Counted from the first letter of the stretch, positions 18,137 to 28,100 are shown. The stretch is DNA of 64,000 bases from Lachnospiraceae bacterium (GCA_015057085.1 SVFB01000062.1:42545-106544); one strand, 5' to 3'. Program-made: numbers and translations. The notes: generated by a model from the sequence alone, not told the origin.

Positions 18137-19309
18137 ATGGATGGAGTATTGTCACAGGAAGAAATCAATGCCCTGCTAAACGATCCGGGAAGTGCCGGCG
18201 GTGGCGGGGATAATGAGACTTTTTCCGAGTCAGAAAAAGACGCCATCGGAGAGATTGCCAATATCAGCATGGGAACAGCGGCCACAACCTTGTTTTCCCT
18301 TGTGAATCGAAAGGTTGAGATTTCGACGCCTGTTGTTTCGCTGACCAATTGGGATGATATCGTTGAATCTTATGAGAAACCATGTGTGTTTATTAAGATT
18401 GCATACACGGTCGGTCTCGATGGAAGCAACATCCTTGTTTTAAAAGAGCATGATGTTAAAGTTATCACTGACTTGATGATGGGCGGTGATGGAACCAATA
18501 CAGATGGGGAACTGGGCGAATTACATTTGAGCGCTATTAGTGAGGCGATGAACCAGATGATGGGTTCTTCTGCAACATCCCTTTCATCAATGCTGAACAA
18601 GACCATCGATATCAGCCCGCCTTCAGCAAATTTGATTGATTTGCATGATAATGTAAGCGGCATCGAAATCGATGAGTTTTTGTCCAACGAATTTGTTAAA
18701 ATTTCTTTCCGTATGGAAATTGGAGATTTAGTAGACAGCGAAATTATGCAGTTGTATCCGATTTCCTTTGCGAGAGAAATGTGCGCAGGTGTTTCTGCGA
18801 ACATGGAAATGGATTCTAATAGTCTTTCTGAGGATAAAGCACCGGCACCGGCGCCGGCTCCTGCTCCGCAAGCGGCTCCACAGGCAGCTCCACAGGCTAC
18901 ACCTCAACCGGATCCAAATGCAATGGGTATGGGTATGGGCCAGCCGATGATGGGGCAACCAATGATGGGCCAGCCGATGATGATGCAACAGCCGGTCAAT
19001 GTACAGGCTGCGCAATTCTCACCATTCAGTGGTCAGATGGCAGGCGTATATCAGCCGGAGAACATCAACTTGATTATGGATGTTCCGCTTGAGGTTACAG
19101 TTGAGCTTGGAAGAACATCCAAGTCAATTTCAGAAATCCTTGAGTTTTCACCGGGAAAGATTATTGAATTAAATAAGATTGCAGGTGAGCCGATTGACGT
19201 TCTTGTAAACGGCAAGAATGTTGCAAAGGGTGAAGTAGTAGTCATTGAAGAAAGTTTCGGTATCCGAATTACAGAAATTGTCGGACAGCCGGTCGTAACA
19301 GAACAGTAA
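18137..19309 (+). CDS. fliY: Flagellar motor switch phosphatase FliY (CheC-like plus FliN domain)
   Basis: This 390-residue Gram-positive FliY has a CheY-binding N-terminal peptide (LSQEEINALL), a CheC-like phosphatase domain with two Glu-x2-Asn active-site helices (EIANISMG and SEAMNQMM), and a C-terminal FliN/SpoA domain. It removes phosphate from CheY-P at the switch. The linker (about 235-290) is unusual: Ala-Pro repeats, then Gly-Met and Met-Gly-Gln-Pro repeats. Confidence 0.94.
   Translation: MDGVLSQEEINALLNDPGSAGGGGDNETFSESEKDAIGEIANISMGTAATTLFSLVNRKVEISTPVVSLTNWDDIVESYEKPCVFIKIAYTVGLDGSNILVLKEHDVKVITDLMMGGDGTNTDGELGELHLSAISEAMNQMMGSSATSLSSMLNKTIDISPPSANLIDLHDNVSGIEIDEFLSNEFVKISFRMEIGDLVDSEIMQLYPISFAREMCAGVSANMEMDSNSLSEDKAPAPAPAPAPQAAPQAAPQATPQPDPNAMGMGMGQPMMGQPMMGQPMMMQQPVNVQAAQFSPFSGQMAGVYQPENINLIMDVPLEVTVELGRTSKSISEILEFSPGKIIELNKIAGEPIDVLVNGKNVAKGEVVVIEESFGIRITEIVGQPVVTEQ
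18840..18995 (+). repeat. In-frame repeats in the FliY linker
   Basis: Codons for alternating Ala-Pro, then a repeated Gln-Ala-Ala-Pro unit, then three copies of Gly-Gln-Pro-Met-Met form short tandem repeats within fliY. Such tracts are prone to copy-number change while staying in frame. Confidence 0.7.
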
Positions 19310-19327
19310 AAGGAGTGTTTGGGAGAA

Positions 19328-19690
19328 ATGGGAAACAGAGTAATGATTGTAGATGATGCAGCTTTTATGCGCATGATGATTAAGGATATTTTGACAAAGA
19401 ATAACTTTGAGATTGCGGCTGAGGCTGAAAATGGTGCGGTTGCGGTAGAAAAATACAGCGAGGTAAATCCGGATTTGGTATTGCTTGATATTACAATGCC
19501 TGAGATGGATGGAATTCAGTGCTTAAAAGCAATTAAGGCAAAAGACCCGAATGCCAATGTCATTATGTGTTCCGCAATGGGACAGCAGGCAATGGTTATT
19601 GAGGCTATTCAATCTGGTGCGAAGGACTTTATTGTAAAACCATTCCAGGCTGATCGTGTTTTGGAAGCTGTGAAAAAAGTATTAGGATAG
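19328..19690 (+). CDS. cheY: Chemotaxis response regulator CheY
   Basis: CheY is the 120-residue single-domain receiver that carries the chemotaxis signal to FliM/FliY. The acid pocket D9-D10, phospho-acceptor D54 (LLDITMPEMDG) and conserved Lys (IVKPF) are present. The frame opens at TTG 19319, but AAAAGGAG at 19308-19315 lies too close to it. ATG 19328 gives the usual length. It sits 18 bp after fliY, before fliO. Confidence 0.93.
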   Translation: MGNRVMIVDDAAFMRMMIKDILTKNNFEIAAEAENGAVAVEKYSEVNPDLVLLDITMPEMDGIQCLKAIKAKDPNANVIMCSAMGQQAMVIEAIQSGAKDFIVKPFQADRVLEAVKKVLG

Positions 19691-19691
19691 T

Positions 19692-20090
19692 ATGGATATT
19701 TTATTAAATGCGAAAACTTTAGATAGTGCATTACAATTGATTGGTGTTTTGGTTATTTTTGTCTTCGTCCTTGTTATCACATGGCTGACGACCAAGTGGA
19801 TGGCCAATTTTCAAAGGGGTCGTACCACCAATCGCAACTTGAATGTCATTGAATCCACACGAGTGGGAACGAACAAGACCATCAATCTTGTGAAAGCCGG
19901 CAAAAAATATTTTGTGGTTTCAGCGGGAAAGGATGAAGTGCATTTGATAGGAGAACTCTCAGAAGAGGATCTGACGGATTTTTCTTTTCAAAATCCTGAT
20001 TATGGAACGCCGAAAGAGAGCTTTTCGAATATGTTATCAAAATTCCGGAATGTGATTCCGGAGCGGCAGGACAAAGATGAACAAGATTAA
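19692..20090 (+). CDS. fliO: Flagellar biosynthetic protein FliO
   Basis: This 132-residue protein has one N-terminal membrane helix (about 14-35) and a small cytoplasmic domain with VIESTRVGTNKTINLVKAGKK, matching FliO, the assembly factor for the FliP ring. The start is one base after the cheY stop. No strong ribosome site is visible, so it may be translated by coupling. It overlaps fliP by 14 bases. Confidence 0.85.
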   Translation: MDILLNAKTLDSALQLIGVLVIFVFVLVITWLTTKWMANFQRGRTTNRNLNVIESTRVGTNKTINLVKAGKKYFVVSAGKDEVHLIGELSEEDLTDFSFQNPDYGTPKESFSNMLSKFRNVIPERQDKDEQD

Positions 20091-20919
20091 GAAAAGATAC
20101 TGTGCAGGCTCTATTATTTTTGCCTGCGCAGTTGTGCTATTTACAATTTTTATAACTTTATCAAATCCACATGTGGTTTATGCTGCGGATCCGGACTCAA
20201 TCGGAGAGTTTGACGGTGGTGGTGATGGAACAGTTGCAGATGCAACAAATGACGGAACCGATGGTTTGGTCATCAGTTACAGCAATGATGAAGGAAACCT
20301 TTCCACCCCGATTCGAATGCTGTTGGTGCTTACGGTTTTGGCACTTGCTCCTTCGATTTTGATTATGCTGACTTCTTATACGCGAATCATTATCGTATTG
20401 CATTTTGTGCGAACTGCCATAGGTACGCAAACGGCTCCGCCGAACCAGGTATTGATTGGTCTGGCTTTGTTTTTGACAGTATTTATTATGTGGCCAACCT
20501 TTGTGACGGTCAATGATAATGCGATTAAACCACTTGATGAAGGCACTATTACACAGGCAGAAGCTTTAAAAGCTGCAGAGGAACCTTTCCGTGAATTCAT
20601 GTATGGACAGACTCAGACAAAAGATATTGAGATGTTCGTGGATATCTCCGGAGAAGAATACGAGTCCTATGATGATATTCCATTTACGACTTTAGTTCCT
20701 GCATTTATTTTAAGTGAATTGCGAACAGCCTTTATCATTGGATTTTTAATTTATATTCCGTTCATTGTAATCGACATGGTTGTATCGAGTGTCCTGATGT
20801 CCATGGGTATGATGATGCTGCCGCCGACCACGATATCGCTGCCCTTTAAGATACTTTTGTTTATTCTGGCAGACGGATGGGATTTGGTAATACAAGGTTT
20901 GGTAAAGACTTTTATGTGA
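20077..20919 (+). CDS. fliP: Flagellar export gate protein FliP
   Basis: FliP forms the core pore of the export gate. The 280-residue protein has a cleavable signal peptide (cleavage predicted after VVYA, about residue 36), as is usual for FliP, then four membrane helices. The conserved blocks LTSYTRIIIVLHFVRTAIGTQ and SMGMMMLPPTTISLPFK are present. It overlaps fliO and is followed by fliQ. Confidence 0.96.
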   Translation: MNKIKKRYCAGSIIFACAVVLFTIFITLSNPHVVYAADPDSIGEFDGGGDGTVADATNDGTDGLVISYSNDEGNLSTPIRMLLVLTVLALAPSILIMLTSYTRIIIVLHFVRTAIGTQTAPPNQVLIGLALFLTVFIMWPTFVTVNDNAIKPLDEGTITQAEALKAAEEPFREFMYGQTQTKDIEMFVDISGEEYESYDDIPFTTLVPAFILSELRTAFIIGFLIYIPFIVIDMVVSSVLMSMGMMMLPPTTISLPFKILLFILADGWDLVIQGLVKTFM

Positions 20920-20943
20920 TAACAGAAAAAAGGAGTTGTGACT

Positions 20944-21225
20944 ATGATTACGGAAGACGCGGTCCTCGACATTGCGAGGGAGGCAATCTATACCATTATC
21001 ATTACAGCGGCACCGCTTTTGCTGGTTTCGTTAATCATCGGTTTGATTGTCAGTATTTTTCAAACTGTAACATCCATTCAGGAACAGACATTGACTTTTG
21101 TTCCAAAGATTTTAGGAGTGTTTGCCACTTTGATGATTGCAGGTTCCTGGATGTTAAATAATATGACAGGGTTTATGACAGACCTTTGGTCTAATTTTAG
21201 TTATTATGTAAGCCTTGGTAAATGA
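20944..21225 (+). CDS. fliQ: Flagellar export gate protein FliQ
   Basis: This 93-residue protein with two membrane helices is a gate subunit that packs around the FliP-FliR core. The conserved segment is GLIVSIFQTVTSIQEQTLTF. The frame opens at GTG 20938, but AGGAG at 20931-20935 suits ATG 20944. It sits between fliP and fliR as usual. Confidence 0.95.
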   Translation: MITEDAVLDIAREAIYTIIITAAPLLLVSLIIGLIVSIFQTVTSIQEQTLTFVPKILGVFATLMIAGSWMLNNMTGFMTDLWSNFSYYVSLGK

Positions 21226-21231
21226 TAACAC

Positions 21232-22011
21232 ATGGTAGATATTACTTTTAACCTAAAGAATTTTGAATATTTTCTTTTGATACTCGTCCGGATATCGGCA
21301 TTTATCTATATTGCTCCATTTTTTGGACAATCCGGAATTCCGAATCAGGTAAAGATTGCGGTCTCCATGGTTTGTACGATTTTAATGTACAATGTGGTGG
21401 ATTTCCCGGAACTTGAATATGCCAGCGTAATCGGATATGCAGTCATTGTGGTTCGAGAAGTTACCACAGGTGTTATCATTGGTTTTGCGGCAAATATATG
21501 CAGTAGCATTATTTTGTTTGCCGGTAATATCATTGATATGGATATCGGTTTGTCCATGGCGACGGAATTTAATCCGGCTATGAATACAGAAACTACCATC
21601 AGCGGTAATTTTTATTATTATCTTGTATTGCTGATTTTGATGGGCTCGAATATGCATAATTACATTCTTCGAGCAATTTGTGATTCTTTCCAGGTGGTAC
21701 CGATTGGAATGGCAAATTTCGACTGGGATCATCTGCTTGCCGCAATGTCAAGATTTATGGTTGACCTTTGCGTCATCGGCTTTCGCATCTTTTTACCATA
21801 TTTTGCCTGCATTATGGTTTTGAATGTCATACTGGGCATTATGGCAAAGGTGGCACCGCAGATGAATATGTTTGCAATCGGTATTCAGCTGAAGCTTTTG
21901 ACTGGATTGGTTGTCATGTATTTTACAATATTTATGATGCCGAATATTGCAGATTTTATTTTTGTTGAAATGAAAGAAATGGTGGTACTTGTAATCGATG
22001 GAATGTTTTGA
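21232..22011 (+). CDS. fliR: Flagellar export gate protein FliR
   Basis: FliR is the 259-residue, multi-helix membrane subunit that completes the FliPQR export gate. Helices start at about 10 and recur to the C-terminus. The family segment MDIGLSMATEFNPAMN is present. The start is 6 bp after the fliQ stop with no strong ribosome site, so coupling is likely. The 3' end overlaps flhB by 14 bases. Confidence 0.93.
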   Translation: MVDITFNLKNFEYFLLILVRISAFIYIAPFFGQSGIPNQVKIAVSMVCTILMYNVVDFPELEYASVIGYAVIVVREVTTGVIIGFAANICSSIILFAGNIIDMDIGLSMATEFNPAMNTETTISGNFYYYLVLLILMGSNMHNYILRAICDSFQVVPIGMANFDWDHLLAAMSRFMVDLCVIGFRIFLPYFACIMVLNVILGIMAKVAPQMNMFAIGIQLKLLTGLVVMYFTIFMMPNIADFIFVEMKEMVVLVIDGMF

Positions 22012-23143
22012 CAGTTATCAATATCATTTCAAATTGGATTATAATTTACAGCTCTTTGCACAGGATGGAGAGGGCGGTGAAAAGACTGAAGCAGCAACGG
22101 CCAAGAAGTTAAAGGATGCAAGAAAAGACGGAAAGGTTGCCAAGAGTAAGGAACTTACTGCGGCATTTGATTTGATTGTACTCTTTTTGGTCCTGAAAAT
22201 TTTTGTGGGCTTTGTCGGTGGACGTCTGGTGGGAATTATAACTTACGTATTTAATGGATTTCCGGAGTTTGTTTCCATCAATGAAGGGGGACTATCCTCC
22301 GTGACGGCGCGAAATTATTTATTAAACATTATGCTGAAAATGTTGGTTATTTTGTTGCCGTTCTTTTTATTTGGATTTGTGATTACGTTTTTAATCAGTG
22401 TTATCCAGGTTGGCTGGCTTGTTTCTACCAAACCAATGCAACCAAAACTGTCGAAATTTAATCCAATCAGCGGTTTTAAGCGAATATTTTCAAAGGATTC
22501 CGTGATTGAATTATTAAAAGCATTTATTAAAATTGGCGTGATTGGTGCCGTGGCATTTTTTTCATTAAAAGCAAATGTCAATGACATCTTTATCTTATAT
22601 GACTTATCAATCAATCAGGCGGTGGCCCTTACGGGTACCTTGATTATTGATACAGGATTAAAAATCAGTCTTGTCTATTTGATTGTCGGTATTGCAGATT
22701 ATGCTTATCAGAAATTCAAATTTGCAAACGATATGAAAATGACGAAACAAGAAGTAAAAGACGAATATAAAAATACAGAAGGAGATCCTCAGATTAAGGG
22801 TCGTCAGCGTCAGCGAATGCGTGAAGCATCCCAGAGACGTATGATGCAGGACGTGCCAAAGGCAGATGTGGTCATTACCAACCCGACTCATTTGGCTGTC
22901 GCTTTACAATATGAGGGTACGGAGCGAAAAGCACCGGTTGTTGTTGCAAAAGGAGAGGAATTCCTGGCACAGCGTATCAAAGAGATTGCACGTGAAAATA
23001 ATGTGGAAATCGTCGAAAATAAACCGGTTGCCCGTATGCTTTATCACAATGTGGATTTAGGAGCGGAAATTCCGCCTGAATTATATCAAGCTGTAGCAGA
23101 AATTCTTGCTACAATTTATCGGAAGAAACATCCAAACGGCTGA
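21998..23143 (+). CDS. flhB: Flagellar export switch protein FlhB
   Basis: FlhB (381 residues) controls export specificity. It has four membrane helices and a cytoplasmic domain that cleaves itself between Asn295 and Pro296 in the NPTH motif (DVVITNPTHLAVAL). The N-terminus carries about 16 extra residues before the usual NLQLFAQDG start region. ATG 21998 lies in the fliR end without a clear ribosome site, so a start nearer the conserved region (for example TTG 22034) is possible. Confidence 0.93.
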   Translation: MECFDSYQYHFKLDYNLQLFAQDGEGGEKTEAATAKKLKDARKDGKVAKSKELTAAFDLIVLFLVLKIFVGFVGGRLVGIITYVFNGFPEFVSINEGGLSSVTARNYLLNIMLKMLVILLPFFLFGFVITFLISVIQVGWLVSTKPMQPKLSKFNPISGFKRIFSKDSVIELLKAFIKIGVIGAVAFFSLKANVNDIFILYDLSINQAVALTGTLIIDTGLKISLVYLIVGIADYAYQKFKFANDMKMTKQEVKDEYKNTEGDPQIKGRQRQRMREASQRRMMQDVPKADVVITNPTHLAVALQYEGTERKAPVVVAKGEEFLAQRIKEIARENNVEIVENKPVARMLYHNVDLGAEIPPELYQAVAEILATIYRKKHPNG

Positions 23144-23177
23144 TCATCAGTAATACTTAGGAAAGGAGGGCGAGGAT

Positions 23178-25214
23178 ATGTTTCGAAAGACAGATCTTGG
23201 CGTAGGCCTGTATTTGTTATTCGCTGTCATCTTCTTTATCATCCCGATTCCTAGTATTTTGTTGGATGTGATGCTGGCATTTAATATTTCAATTGCCCTG
23301 ATTATCCTATTCAGAGTGTTATTTGCAAAAGAAGTTTTGGATATGTCCTTCTTCCCGACTTTGCTTTTGTTTACAACTATTTTCAGAATATCTTTGAACG
23401 TTTCATCCACTCGTTTGATTCTTTCAACAGGTGAACCGGGAAATGTGGTAGAAACCTTTGGTTCCTTCGTTGGTGGCGGTAATTTGATCATCGGAGGAAT
23501 TGTCTTTGTTGTATTGGTATTGATTCAGTTTATCGTCATCAATAAAGGTTCTGAAAGAGTATCAGAAGTAACTGCTCGTTTCACGTTGGATGCGATGCCA
23601 GGTAAACAGATGGCGATTGACGCGGACTTGAATACAGGAGCAATTACGGATGCGGAAGCGAAAGTTCGAAGAGATAAGATTCAACAGGAATCTGCATTCT
23701 ACGGCGCCATGGATGGTGCTACCAAGTACGTAAAGGGAGATGCCACTGCGGGCTTAATCATTACATTAATCAACTTGGTCGGCGGTACTGCAATGGGCGT
23801 TATGAATCAAGGCATCGGATTTGCTGAGGCAATTCAAAAATTCGGCTTGTTAACCATCGGTGATGGACTTGTTTCGCAGATACCGTCTTTGCTGATTTCT
23901 TTGTCAACAGGTATTTTGGTAACAAAGAATTCTTCTGAAGAGGATTTTACCGGTTCATTGATCAAGCAGCTTTTCGGAACCTCTACAGTGCTGTATATGG
24001 TAGCAGCTGTTTTGATTGGACTTGGAATTACAACTCCTTTATCTGATCCTTTGTTTATTACTTTGGGAGTTGTATTAATTATCTTTGGCAGAATGTCCCA
24101 AACCGAGAAAAAAGAAGAACAAATCGTGGAAGAAGTGCAACAGGCGGAGAGCGAAGCCGAAGAAATCCGAAAACCCGAGAATGTGGTTTCGCTATTGTCT
24201 GTGGATCCAATCGAGCTGGAATTCGGTTATGGAATCATTCCGCTTGCGGATGTAAATCAAGGTGGAGATTTGCTGGATCGTGTAGTAATGATTCGACGTC
24301 AAATCGCTTTGGAGCTGGGAACGGTTGTGCCGATTATTCGTTTGCGCGATAATATTCAGCTGAATCCGAATCAGTATATTATTAAAATCAAGGGAATTCA
24401 GGTAACAGAAGGAGAAATCCTTTTCGATCATTATATGGCAATGAATCCGGGATATGTGGAAGAAGAGATTACAGGTATTCCAACTTTCGAACCATCCTTC
24501 CATCTGCCGGCAATCTGGATTACGGAGAGTCAGCGAGAACGTGCGGAAAGTTTAGGATATACGGTTGTAGATCCGCCTTCTATTATCGCAACTCATTTGA
24601 CGGAAATTATTCGAAGCCATATAGCGGAATTACTGACCAGACAGGATGTTCAGAGTTTGATCAACAACATCAAAGAGACAAATCCTGTATTGGTAGAGGA
24701 ATTAACACCAAAGCTATTAAACCTTGGCGAAATACAAAAAGTACTTCAAAATCTGCTTAACGAAGGTATTTCAATCCGAGACCTGTTAACGATTTTTGAA
24801 ACATTGGCCGATCATGCACAGACAACGCATGATACGGATGTTTTGACGGGATATACAAGGCAGGCATTAAAACGCGCAATTTCCAACAAATATTTTGCAG
24901 CGAACGAAACCACAAGTGTGGTAACCCTGGATCCGAAGGTGGAGCAGGAAATTATGTCTTCTGTAAAACAGACGGAACAAGGCGCTTATCTGACCTTGGA
25001 TCCGGAAAAGACAAGAGCGATTATGGATTCTGTGGAAACAGAAGTCGGAAAACTCGAAAGCATGGGCAAGAATGCGATTATTATTACCTCGCCGATTGTC
25101 CGTATGTATTTTAAGAAAATGACAGAGGATTATTTCTCTGATCTGATTGTTGTTTCATACAACGAAGTAGAATCAAATGTAGAATTACAATCTGTAGGAA
25201 TGGTGACAGCCTAA
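23178..25214 (+). CDS. flhA: Flagellar export protein FlhA
   Basis: FlhA (678 residues) is the large export gate protein. It has about eight membrane helices in the first half, the conserved cytoplasmic FHIPEP-type loop (RFTLDAMPGKQMAIDADLN) and a C-terminal domain that docks chaperone-substrate complexes. GAAAGGAGGGC precedes the ATG. It abuts flhF directly: the flhA stop is followed at once by the flhF ATG. Confidence 0.97.
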   Translation: MFRKTDLGVGLYLLFAVIFFIIPIPSILLDVMLAFNISIALIILFRVLFAKEVLDMSFFPTLLLFTTIFRISLNVSSTRLILSTGEPGNVVETFGSFVGGGNLIIGGIVFVVLVLIQFIVINKGSERVSEVTARFTLDAMPGKQMAIDADLNTGAITDAEAKVRRDKIQQESAFYGAMDGATKYVKGDATAGLIITLINLVGGTAMGVMNQGIGFAEAIQKFGLLTIGDGLVSQIPSLLISLSTGILVTKNSSEEDFTGSLIKQLFGTSTVLYMVAAVLIGLGITTPLSDPLFITLGVVLIIFGRMSQTEKKEEQIVEEVQQAESEAEEIRKPENVVSLLSVDPIELEFGYGIIPLADVNQGGDLLDRVVMIRRQIALELGTVVPIIRLRDNIQLNPNQYIIKIKGIQVTEGEILFDHYMAMNPGYVEEEITGIPTFEPSFHLPAIWITESQRERAESLGYTVVDPPSIIATHLTEIIRSHIAELLTRQDVQSLINNIKETNPVLVEELTPKLLNLGEIQKVLQNLLNEGISIRDLLTIFETLADHAQTTHDTDVLTGYTRQALKRAISNKYFAANETTSVVTLDPKVEQEIMSSVKQTEQGAYLTLDPEKTRAIMDSVETEVGKLESMGKNAIIITSPIVRMYFKKMTEDYFSDLIVVSYNEVESNVELQSVGMVTA

Positions 25215-26456
25215 ATGATTATTAACAAATTTCAAGGAAAAACAGAAGAAGAGGCAACAAAGAAGGCTAAGAGCGAATTAGGCGAAAATTGTGTTGTTAT
25301 GAATGTGCGTGAGATTAAGCCGAAGGGAATGTTTAAGAGTTTTAAAAATTCAACCTTTGAAGTAACAGCAGCAATGGAAGAAAAAGAGGATTATGGATAT
25401 GGTTCTCTTTCTAAGCCGAAGAAAATCCAGGATATTAATCTTGCGGCTGATGAGGATATTGTGATTCCGCCGCCGGAAAAGGAATTTGTGATTCCGAAGG
25501 TTCCGCCGAAGCCGGTTACAAAAAATGTTGCACCTGCAAAGAAGAATCCTAATATTATCCAGGAGTCAGAGGAGGATGAATTACTTTCCATCGAGAAGAG
25601 ATTGGATAATTTAACAAATCTCTTGGATGAAAAAAATATTCCGGTCAATCCGCTTTCTCAGGAAGAATTAAATTACATTCGCCTAATCTATTCGACTTTA
25701 TTAAAAAATGAAGTGAATGAAAAATATGCGAATCAGGTTGTGGCAGAAATTGAAAAGATGATTCGTCCGGGCAATAATCTGGATATGATTCTTTCGAATT
25801 TTTATCAGAAGCTGGTTCTTCGATTGGGCAGACCTGAAGAAATTACTTTACATGAGAAAAAGCCAAAGGTGATTTTCTTTATTGGACCGACCGGTGTTGG
25901 AAAAACCACAACCATAGCAAAAATTGCATCGAAGTATAAGCTGGAAGAACATTTGGATGTGGCACTTGTGACTGCTGATACCTATCGAATTGCTGCGACG
26001 GAACAGTTAAATGTCTATGCAGAAATTTTGCAGGTCCCTCTTACGGTGGTCTATACTCCGGAGGAATTAAATGTTGCAATTGCTTCTTATGAAGAAAAGG
26101 ATTTAATCTTTGTAGATACAGCAGGCTTTTCTCATAAGAACGAAGAACAGCGCAATGCAATGAAAGAATTGATTGCGCAAGTGCCGGATGAAATCGAAAA
26201 AGAAGTATACCTGGTGCTGAGTGCAACTACAAAATATTCCGATCTTTGCAATATTGCAGATATTTATAAAGATATCTCGGAATATAAGTTGATCTTTACG
26301 AAACTTGATGAGACAGATACCTTTGGAAATATTTTGAATATACGTCTTTATACGAAAGCAGAGCTTTCTTATATTACAACAGGTCAAAATGTACCAAATG
26401 ATATTGAACTTCTGGACACACAGAAGATCGTGAAACAATTACTTGGAGGCAACTGA
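25215..26456 (+). CDS. flhF: Flagellar SRP-like GTPase FlhF
   Basis: FlhF (413 residues) is the SRP-family GTPase that sets flagellar number and place. An N-terminal basic region, a Pro-rich linker (about 85-115) and an NG domain are seen. The P-loop GPTGVGKT is at 224-231, followed by TADTYRIAATEQLNVYAEIL. It pairs with FlhG just downstream. Confidence 0.95.
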   Translation: MIINKFQGKTEEEATKKAKSELGENCVVMNVREIKPKGMFKSFKNSTFEVTAAMEEKEDYGYGSLSKPKKIQDINLAADEDIVIPPPEKEFVIPKVPPKPVTKNVAPAKKNPNIIQESEEDELLSIEKRLDNLTNLLDEKNIPVNPLSQEELNYIRLIYSTLLKNEVNEKYANQVVAEIEKMIRPGNNLDMILSNFYQKLVLRLGRPEEITLHEKKPKVIFFIGPTGVGKTTTIAKIASKYKLEEHLDVALVTADTYRIAATEQLNVYAEILQVPLTVVYTPEELNVAIASYEEKDLIFVDTAGFSHKNEEQRNAMKELIAQVPDEIEKEVYLVLSATTKYSDLCNIADIYKDISEYKLIFTKLDETDTFGNILNIRLYTKAELSYITTGQNVPNDIELLDTQKIVKQLLGGN

Positions 26457-26460
26457 TTAA

Positions 26461-27339
26461 ATGGATCAGGCAACGCAGCTTAGAAATGTTATTAAGCTTC
26501 AAAATCAAAACCAAATAAATACTGCGCGCGTGATAACGATAACCAGTGGGAAGGGCGGTGTTGGAAAGAGCAATACTGCCGTAAATCTTGCAATTCAATT
26601 TCGTAAGTTGGGAAAGAGAGTTGTGATTTTTGATGCGGATTTTGGTTTGGCAAACGTAGAAGTCATGTTTGGTGCTATTCCGAAATACAATCTTTCTGAT
26701 TTGATTTATCATGGGATGAATATCAAAGATATCATTACACCCGGACCGATGGATATCGGATTTATCTCCGGAGGTTCCGGAATCATAGGCCTTAATAATC
26801 TTTATCGGGAACAAATTATGTATTTAATTAAGTGCCTAGGTGAATTAAATGAAATTGCTGATATAATTATTATAGATACAGGTGCAGGAATTTCGGATCA
26901 GGTATTGGAATTTGTCATAGCATCCCCTGAAGTCTTGCTGGTGACGACTCCGGATCCAAGTTCATTGACGGATGCGTATTCGCTGCTTAAGGCCCTTTAT
27001 AGAAATCCGAATTTTTCAGCGCAGGGTTCCATATTGAAGGTGATTGCGAATAAATGTATTTCACAAGAGGAAGGCACTGCACTTTATCAAAAATTAAATT
27101 CTGTGGTTTCACAGTTTTTAAATGGAAATTTGGAATATCTTGGAATGATTCCGCAGGATACCGTGCTCGAAAAAGCAGTACGTGCACAAAAAACGGTTTC
27201 ATTATATGATCCAAAATCAAAATCTGCGAAAGCTTATGAAGAAATCGCAGATCGCTTGATTCATGGAACAACAGGAGACCCCCCGAGAGTCAAATGGGGA
27301 ATCTCTCAAATGCTTACCAACTTTTTTAATAAACGTTAA
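26461..27339 (+). CDS. flhG: MinD-like ATPase FlhG (YlxH)
   Basis: This 292-residue MinD/ParA-like ATPase controls flagellar number with FlhF. It has the deviant Walker A SGKGGVGKSNTAVNL at about 29-43 and an N-terminal DQAxxLR activator motif (MDQATQLRNVIK), which stimulates FlhF GTPase in studied homologues. The start is 4 bp after flhF, with GGAGGC upstream. Confidence 0.94.
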   Translation: MDQATQLRNVIKLQNQNQINTARVITITSGKGGVGKSNTAVNLAIQFRKLGKRVVIFDADFGLANVEVMFGAIPKYNLSDLIYHGMNIKDIITPGPMDIGFISGGSGIIGLNNLYREQIMYLIKCLGELNEIADIIIIDTGAGISDQVLEFVIASPEVLLVTTPDPSSLTDAYSLLKALYRNPNFSAQGSILKVIANKCISQEEGTALYQKLNSVVSQFLNGNLEYLGMIPQDTVLEKAVRAQKTVSLYDPKSKSAKAYEEIADRLIHGTTGDPPRVKWGISQMLTNFFNKR

Positions 27340-27350
27340 AGGACTAAGAC

Positions 27351-28091
27351 ATGGACATTCAGGAAATTTTAACGCCGGGAGACAAAATTGATATACAGCT
27401 TGCTGCGCAGCCTGATTCAGATGAAACAGGAATTGCGGCAAGACTTTATAAAAGTAGTTTGCTGGATTTCATATCAGATTCAGATACCGATATGGAAATC
27501 TCGATGCCGACATACAATGGAAAGATGGTTTTATTTCATGTCGGTTTGAGAGTTGAATTGGTATTTTATACAAACCATGGTCTCTATTCTTGTACAGCGG
27601 TTGTCTTGGATCGCTACAGAAAGGGAAACCTTTATATGATTTCCGTTCAGCGGAAATCTCAATTGAAGAAATTTCAAAGAAGAGAGTTCTTCAGAATCGA
27701 TTGTTACATCGAAATGAGTTATTATAAGATTACAGAAGAAGTTGCATTTTTCCCGAAAACGCAAATGCTTTATCACGAGATTATGAAGGACTACTATATT
27801 CCGGAGGAGAGACCGGCAGTCGCTGTGGATATCAGTGGCGGAGGAATTCGATTTGTAAGTGATTATCCGATACAAGCTGATTCCTATGTGCTGGTGAAGA
27901 TTCAGTTGTCGAATGACAAAGTGGATCAAATCTTTTTCCTCGTTACAAGAATTATAGAATCCGTGCAATCGGCAACAGATAAATCAAAATACCAAAATCG
28001 TGGTAATTTCTTATTTAAAGAAATGAAGGACCGTGAATCAATTGTTCGATATGTTTTTGAAGAAGAACGACGTATCCGAAATGGAAGATAG
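27351..28091 (+). CDS. PilZ-domain flagellar brake-like protein (YcgR/YpfA type)
   Basis: This 246-residue protein has an N-terminal YcgR-type domain and a C-terminal PilZ domain. The c-di-GMP-binding motifs are intact: the RxxxR-type motif QRREFFRI (about 106-113) and the D/N-x-S-x-x-G motif DISGGG. In Bacillus and Escherichia such proteins slow the motor when c-di-GMP is high. It sits between flhG and cheB, where B. subtilis has no PilZ gene, so c-di-GMP braking is probably built into this operon. Confidence 0.88.
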   Translation: MDIQEILTPGDKIDIQLAAQPDSDETGIAARLYKSSLLDFISDSDTDMEISMPTYNGKMVLFHVGLRVELVFYTNHGLYSCTAVVLDRYRKGNLYMISVQRKSQLKKFQRREFFRIDCYIEMSYYKITEEVAFFPKTQMLYHEIMKDYYIPEERPAVAVDISGGGIRFVSDYPIQADSYVLVKIQLSNDKVDQIFFLVTRIIESVQSATDKSKYQNRGNFLFKEMKDRESIVRYVFEEERRIRNGR

Positions 28092-28100
28092 GACAAAAGT

